Part shown: piece by piece, positions 35,058-36,817 of the stretch | How positions within the stretch are numbered: position 1 is the stretch's first letter | How the letters are laid out: every line of letters starts with the position of its first letter | Assembly (NCBI RefSeq): GCF_023806565.1 | Contig: NZ_JAMTDV010000029.1 | Span: forward strand, 1 to 36,817 | Source: Accumulibacter sp. | GTDB taxonomy: Bacteria > Pseudomonadota > Gammaproteobacteria > Burkholderiales > Rhodocyclaceae | DNA length: 36,817 nt | Direction: 5' to 3' | Program-made: the position numbers and the translations under genes | Notes under the pieces: generated by a model | What the model was told of the DNA's origin: nothing | Seen by the model: the letters and a program-made list of their open reading frames with translations, nothing else | The model's database searches: none

Positions 35058-35177
35058 CTTTTTGTTCTTGCCCGGACATTGGCGGACAATAGCGGCTCGC
35101 ATCGAATTCCCGTTTGACGACAGATGTAGCGCCCCCTGTCACCGCCCCAACAAGAAGACAAGGGCAGTACCGCACCG

Positions 35178-35294
35178 ATGACCGACACCACATTCCACAC
35201 CGCTCCCGACTTGCCGCAGAGACTGCGCAAGGACGACCGCGCAGCCGCCGCCAATGCCGACCGCAGCAGGCCGGCAAGCCGCGAGGCCGGCTGA
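35178..35294 (+). CDS. Short open frame upstream of hsdM (38 residues), doubtful
   Basis: ATG at 35178 to TGA at 35292-35294, in the same frame as the hsdM body that opens directly after the stop. It starts MTDTTFHTAPDLPQRLRKDD. It could be a small leader peptide, the interrupted N-terminus of hsdM, or chance. No family is recognised. Confidence 0.25.
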   Translation: MTDTTFHTAPDLPQRLRKDDRAAAANADRSRPASREAG

Positions 35295-35296
35295 GC

Positions 35297-36817
35297 ATGC
35301 ACTGGATCGCCCCCTTCCAAAAACGACGCGGCCACTGCCTCGCTCGAAAGGCGCCTGTGGGATGCGGCCGACCAGTTCCGCGCCAATTCCGGCCTCAAGG
35401 CGCAGGAATACTCCGGGCCCATCCTCGGCCTGATCTTCCTGCGCTTCGCCGAAGTCCGCTTCGCCGCCCGGCGTGCCAGACTCGAAGCGGTGGGTACCAG
35501 TTCCCGACGCGGTAGCCGCGTCGAGGAAGCCGCCGCCTACCACGCCGAAGGCATCCTCTACCTCGCCCCCGAGGCGCGCTTCGACCACCTGCTGACGCTG
35601 CCCGAGGTCGCCGACATCGGCGCCAGGGTCAACGCCGCCATGCGCCTCATCGAACAGCACAACCCACAGTTGGCGGGCGTGCTGCCCAGGACCTACAACC
35701 TGTTCACCAGCACCCTGCTCAAGGAACTGCTGAAGAAGGTCTCCGAGATTCCGGCGACGGTCGATTTCGACGCCTTCGGCCGCATCTATGAATACTTCCT
35801 CGGCGAGTTCGCGCGCAGCGAGGGGCAGAAGGGCGGCGAGTTCTACACGCCGAGCTGCATCGTCAAGCTGCTCACCGAGATCATCGAACCCTTCCACGGC
35901 CGCATCCTCGACCCCGCCTGCGGCTCGGGCGGCATGTTCGTGCAGTCGGCGCGCTTCGTCGCCGAGCACCAGAAAAATCCCGCCGCCGAACTCGCCATCT
36001 GCGGCGTCGAGAAGACCGACGAAACCGGCCGCCTGTGCCGCCTCAACCTCGCCGTGCATGGGCTGGAAGGCGACATCCGCCACGGCGGCAACGTCAACAG
36101 CTACTACGACGACCCGCACGACGCCACCGGCGCCTTCGACTTCGTCCTCGCCAATCCGCCGTTCAACGTCAATGCGGTCGACAAGGAACGGCTGGCCGAC
36201 ATGGTCGGTGCCGGGCGCCGCTTCCCCTTCGGCCTGCCGCGCACCGACAACGCCAACTACCTGTGGATTCAGCTCTTCTGGTCGGCGCTCGACGCCGCCG
36301 GCCGCGCCGGCTTCGTCATGGCCAACTCGGCTTCCGATGCACGCTCCAGCGAGCAGGACCTGCGGCAGAAGCTGATCGAGGCGCGGGCGGTGGACGTCAT
36401 GGTCGCCGTCGGCCCCAACATGTTCTACACGGTCACGCTGCCCTGCACGCTGTGGTTCCTCGACCGGGGCAAGGCAAAGACGAAGCGCGCCGACACCGTG
36501 CTCTTCATCGACGCCCGCCACATCTACCGGCAGGTGGACCGCGCGCATCGCGACTGGACGTCGGCGCAGATCGGCTTCCTCGCCAACCTGGTGCGCCTCT
36601 ATCGCGGCGAGGCGCTCGACTTCACGCTGGGCGGCAGCGTGGCCGAAGCCAAGCTCAAGGAAGTCTTCTCCCATCTCCCTCCGGCAGAGGGGCCGCGCTG
36701 CATCCGCAGCAATGGCGACGACTCCGAAGTCTTCTCCCCTCGCCCTCCGGGAGAGGGGCCGCGCTGCATCTGCAGCAATGGCGACGACTCCGAAGTCTTC
36801 TCCCCTCGCCCTCCGGG
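35297..36817 (+). CDS. hsdM: Type I restriction-modification methyltransferase subunit HsdM, 3'-incomplete, with tandem repeats
   Basis: The reading frame (third-frame codons from about 35319) runs to the window end without a stop. It encodes an N6-adenine methyltransferase that, with HsdS and HsdR, methylates and restricts DNA. Seen are the N-terminal helical domain ([34 protein letters not shown]), the SAM motif [12 protein letters not shown] (DPACGSGG at 35910-35933) and the catalytic LANPPFNV (NPPF at 36153-36164). No ATG or GTG lies in frame before the conserved start. The best ATG (35297, with GAGG upstream) is one frame off, and removing one base from the CCCCC at 35310-35314 would join them ([19 protein letters not shown]). 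So this is either a frameshift, a sequencing error, or an unusual start. After KLKEVF (about 36651-36668) the gene enters a 66-bp in-frame repeat. The C-terminal domain lies beyond the window. Confidence 0.85.
36660..36817 (+). repeat. In-frame 66-bp tandem repeat within hsdM, cut by the window end
   Basis: Units start at 36660, 36726 and 36792 (period exactly 66 bases, 22 codons). The first two are complete, the third is cut at 26 bases. Units 1 and 2 differ at four positions visible by eye; the part of unit 3 seen is identical to unit 2. Each translates as [14 protein letters not shown] followed by I-C/R-SNGDDS. The unit contains a palindrome, CCCCTC ... GAGGGG, with CCC ... GGG nested inside, resembling REP-type intergenic repeats. 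Confidence 0.92.

Noticed and set aside
35139-36674. A 511-residue open frame on the minus strand opposite hsdM
   Set aside because: It is fully antisense to a clear HsdM with motifs DPACGSGG and NPPF. Long antisense frames are common in GC-rich genes, and its sequence is low-complexity.
36660-36817. The terminal repeat considered as a CRISPR array
   Set aside because: Units are contiguous 66-bp tandem copies with no variable spacers and lie in a coding frame.

Overview
The window is a gene-dense, GC-rich chromosomal segment from a betaproteobacterium. The gene set resembles Rhodocyclales and most of all 'Candidatus Accumulibacter': a PPK2 polyphosphate kinase, propionate activation next to an AcuI-type reductase, a PEP-CTERM secreted protein behind a sigma-54-type promoter, isolated nirC/nirE-like denitrification genes, NnrS and a bacteriohemerythrin. 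The assignment is an inference from gene content and style; no database comparison was possible.

Layout. 1-6.5 kb: ppk2 (-), a possible broken lipoprotein gene, a DUF2235 hydrolase (+), and an aspA-dcuA pair (-) that takes up aspartate, deaminates it to fumarate and exchanges C4-dicarboxylates. 7-10 kb: a translationally coupled stress operon (ECF sigma factor, double-cupin ChrR-type anti-sigma factor, SRPBCC protein), then a bacteriohemerythrin and a Cys-cluster (YkgJ) protein. 10-11.4 kb: divergent nirC-like cytochrome c and uroporphyrinogen-III methyltransferase (cobA/nirE). 11.6-13.3 kb: a PEP-CTERM protein with a long upstream regulatory region. 13.3-18.8 kb: tRNA-Leu(CAA), then queA overlapping a 1393-residue SNF2 helicase. 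18.8-21.6 kb (-): a small membrane protein, the N-degron transferases bpt and aat, and an NlpC/P60 peptidase. 21.9-25.1 kb: acuI and prpE, closed by a strong terminator. 25.1-29.2 kb: a small cupin, an HDOD-receiver-GGDEF signalling protein, glutathione-dependent formaldehyde dehydrogenase, and a DUF1178 protein. 29.2-29.6 kb: tRNA-Leu(UAA) and tRNA-Gly(GCC) behind a near-consensus sigma-70 promoter.

29.7-34.8 kb: nnrS and a TetR regulator (-), divergent from a three-gene operon (FmdE-like protein, exported helical protein, full-length PTS enzyme I). A palindrome in the divergent promoter region is a good operator candidate for the TetR protein. No HPr or EIIA gene is visible.

34.8-36.8 kb is accessory in character. 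It holds a decayed IS3-family transposase remnant and then a type I restriction-modification methyltransferase gene (hsdM) that runs off the window. The hsdM gene has two oddities: its start is out of frame with the body by one base, and near its 3' end it enters an in-frame 66-bp tandem repeat whose unit contains a palindrome. This array is the most unusual structure in the window. Promoter and operator calls are by eye.
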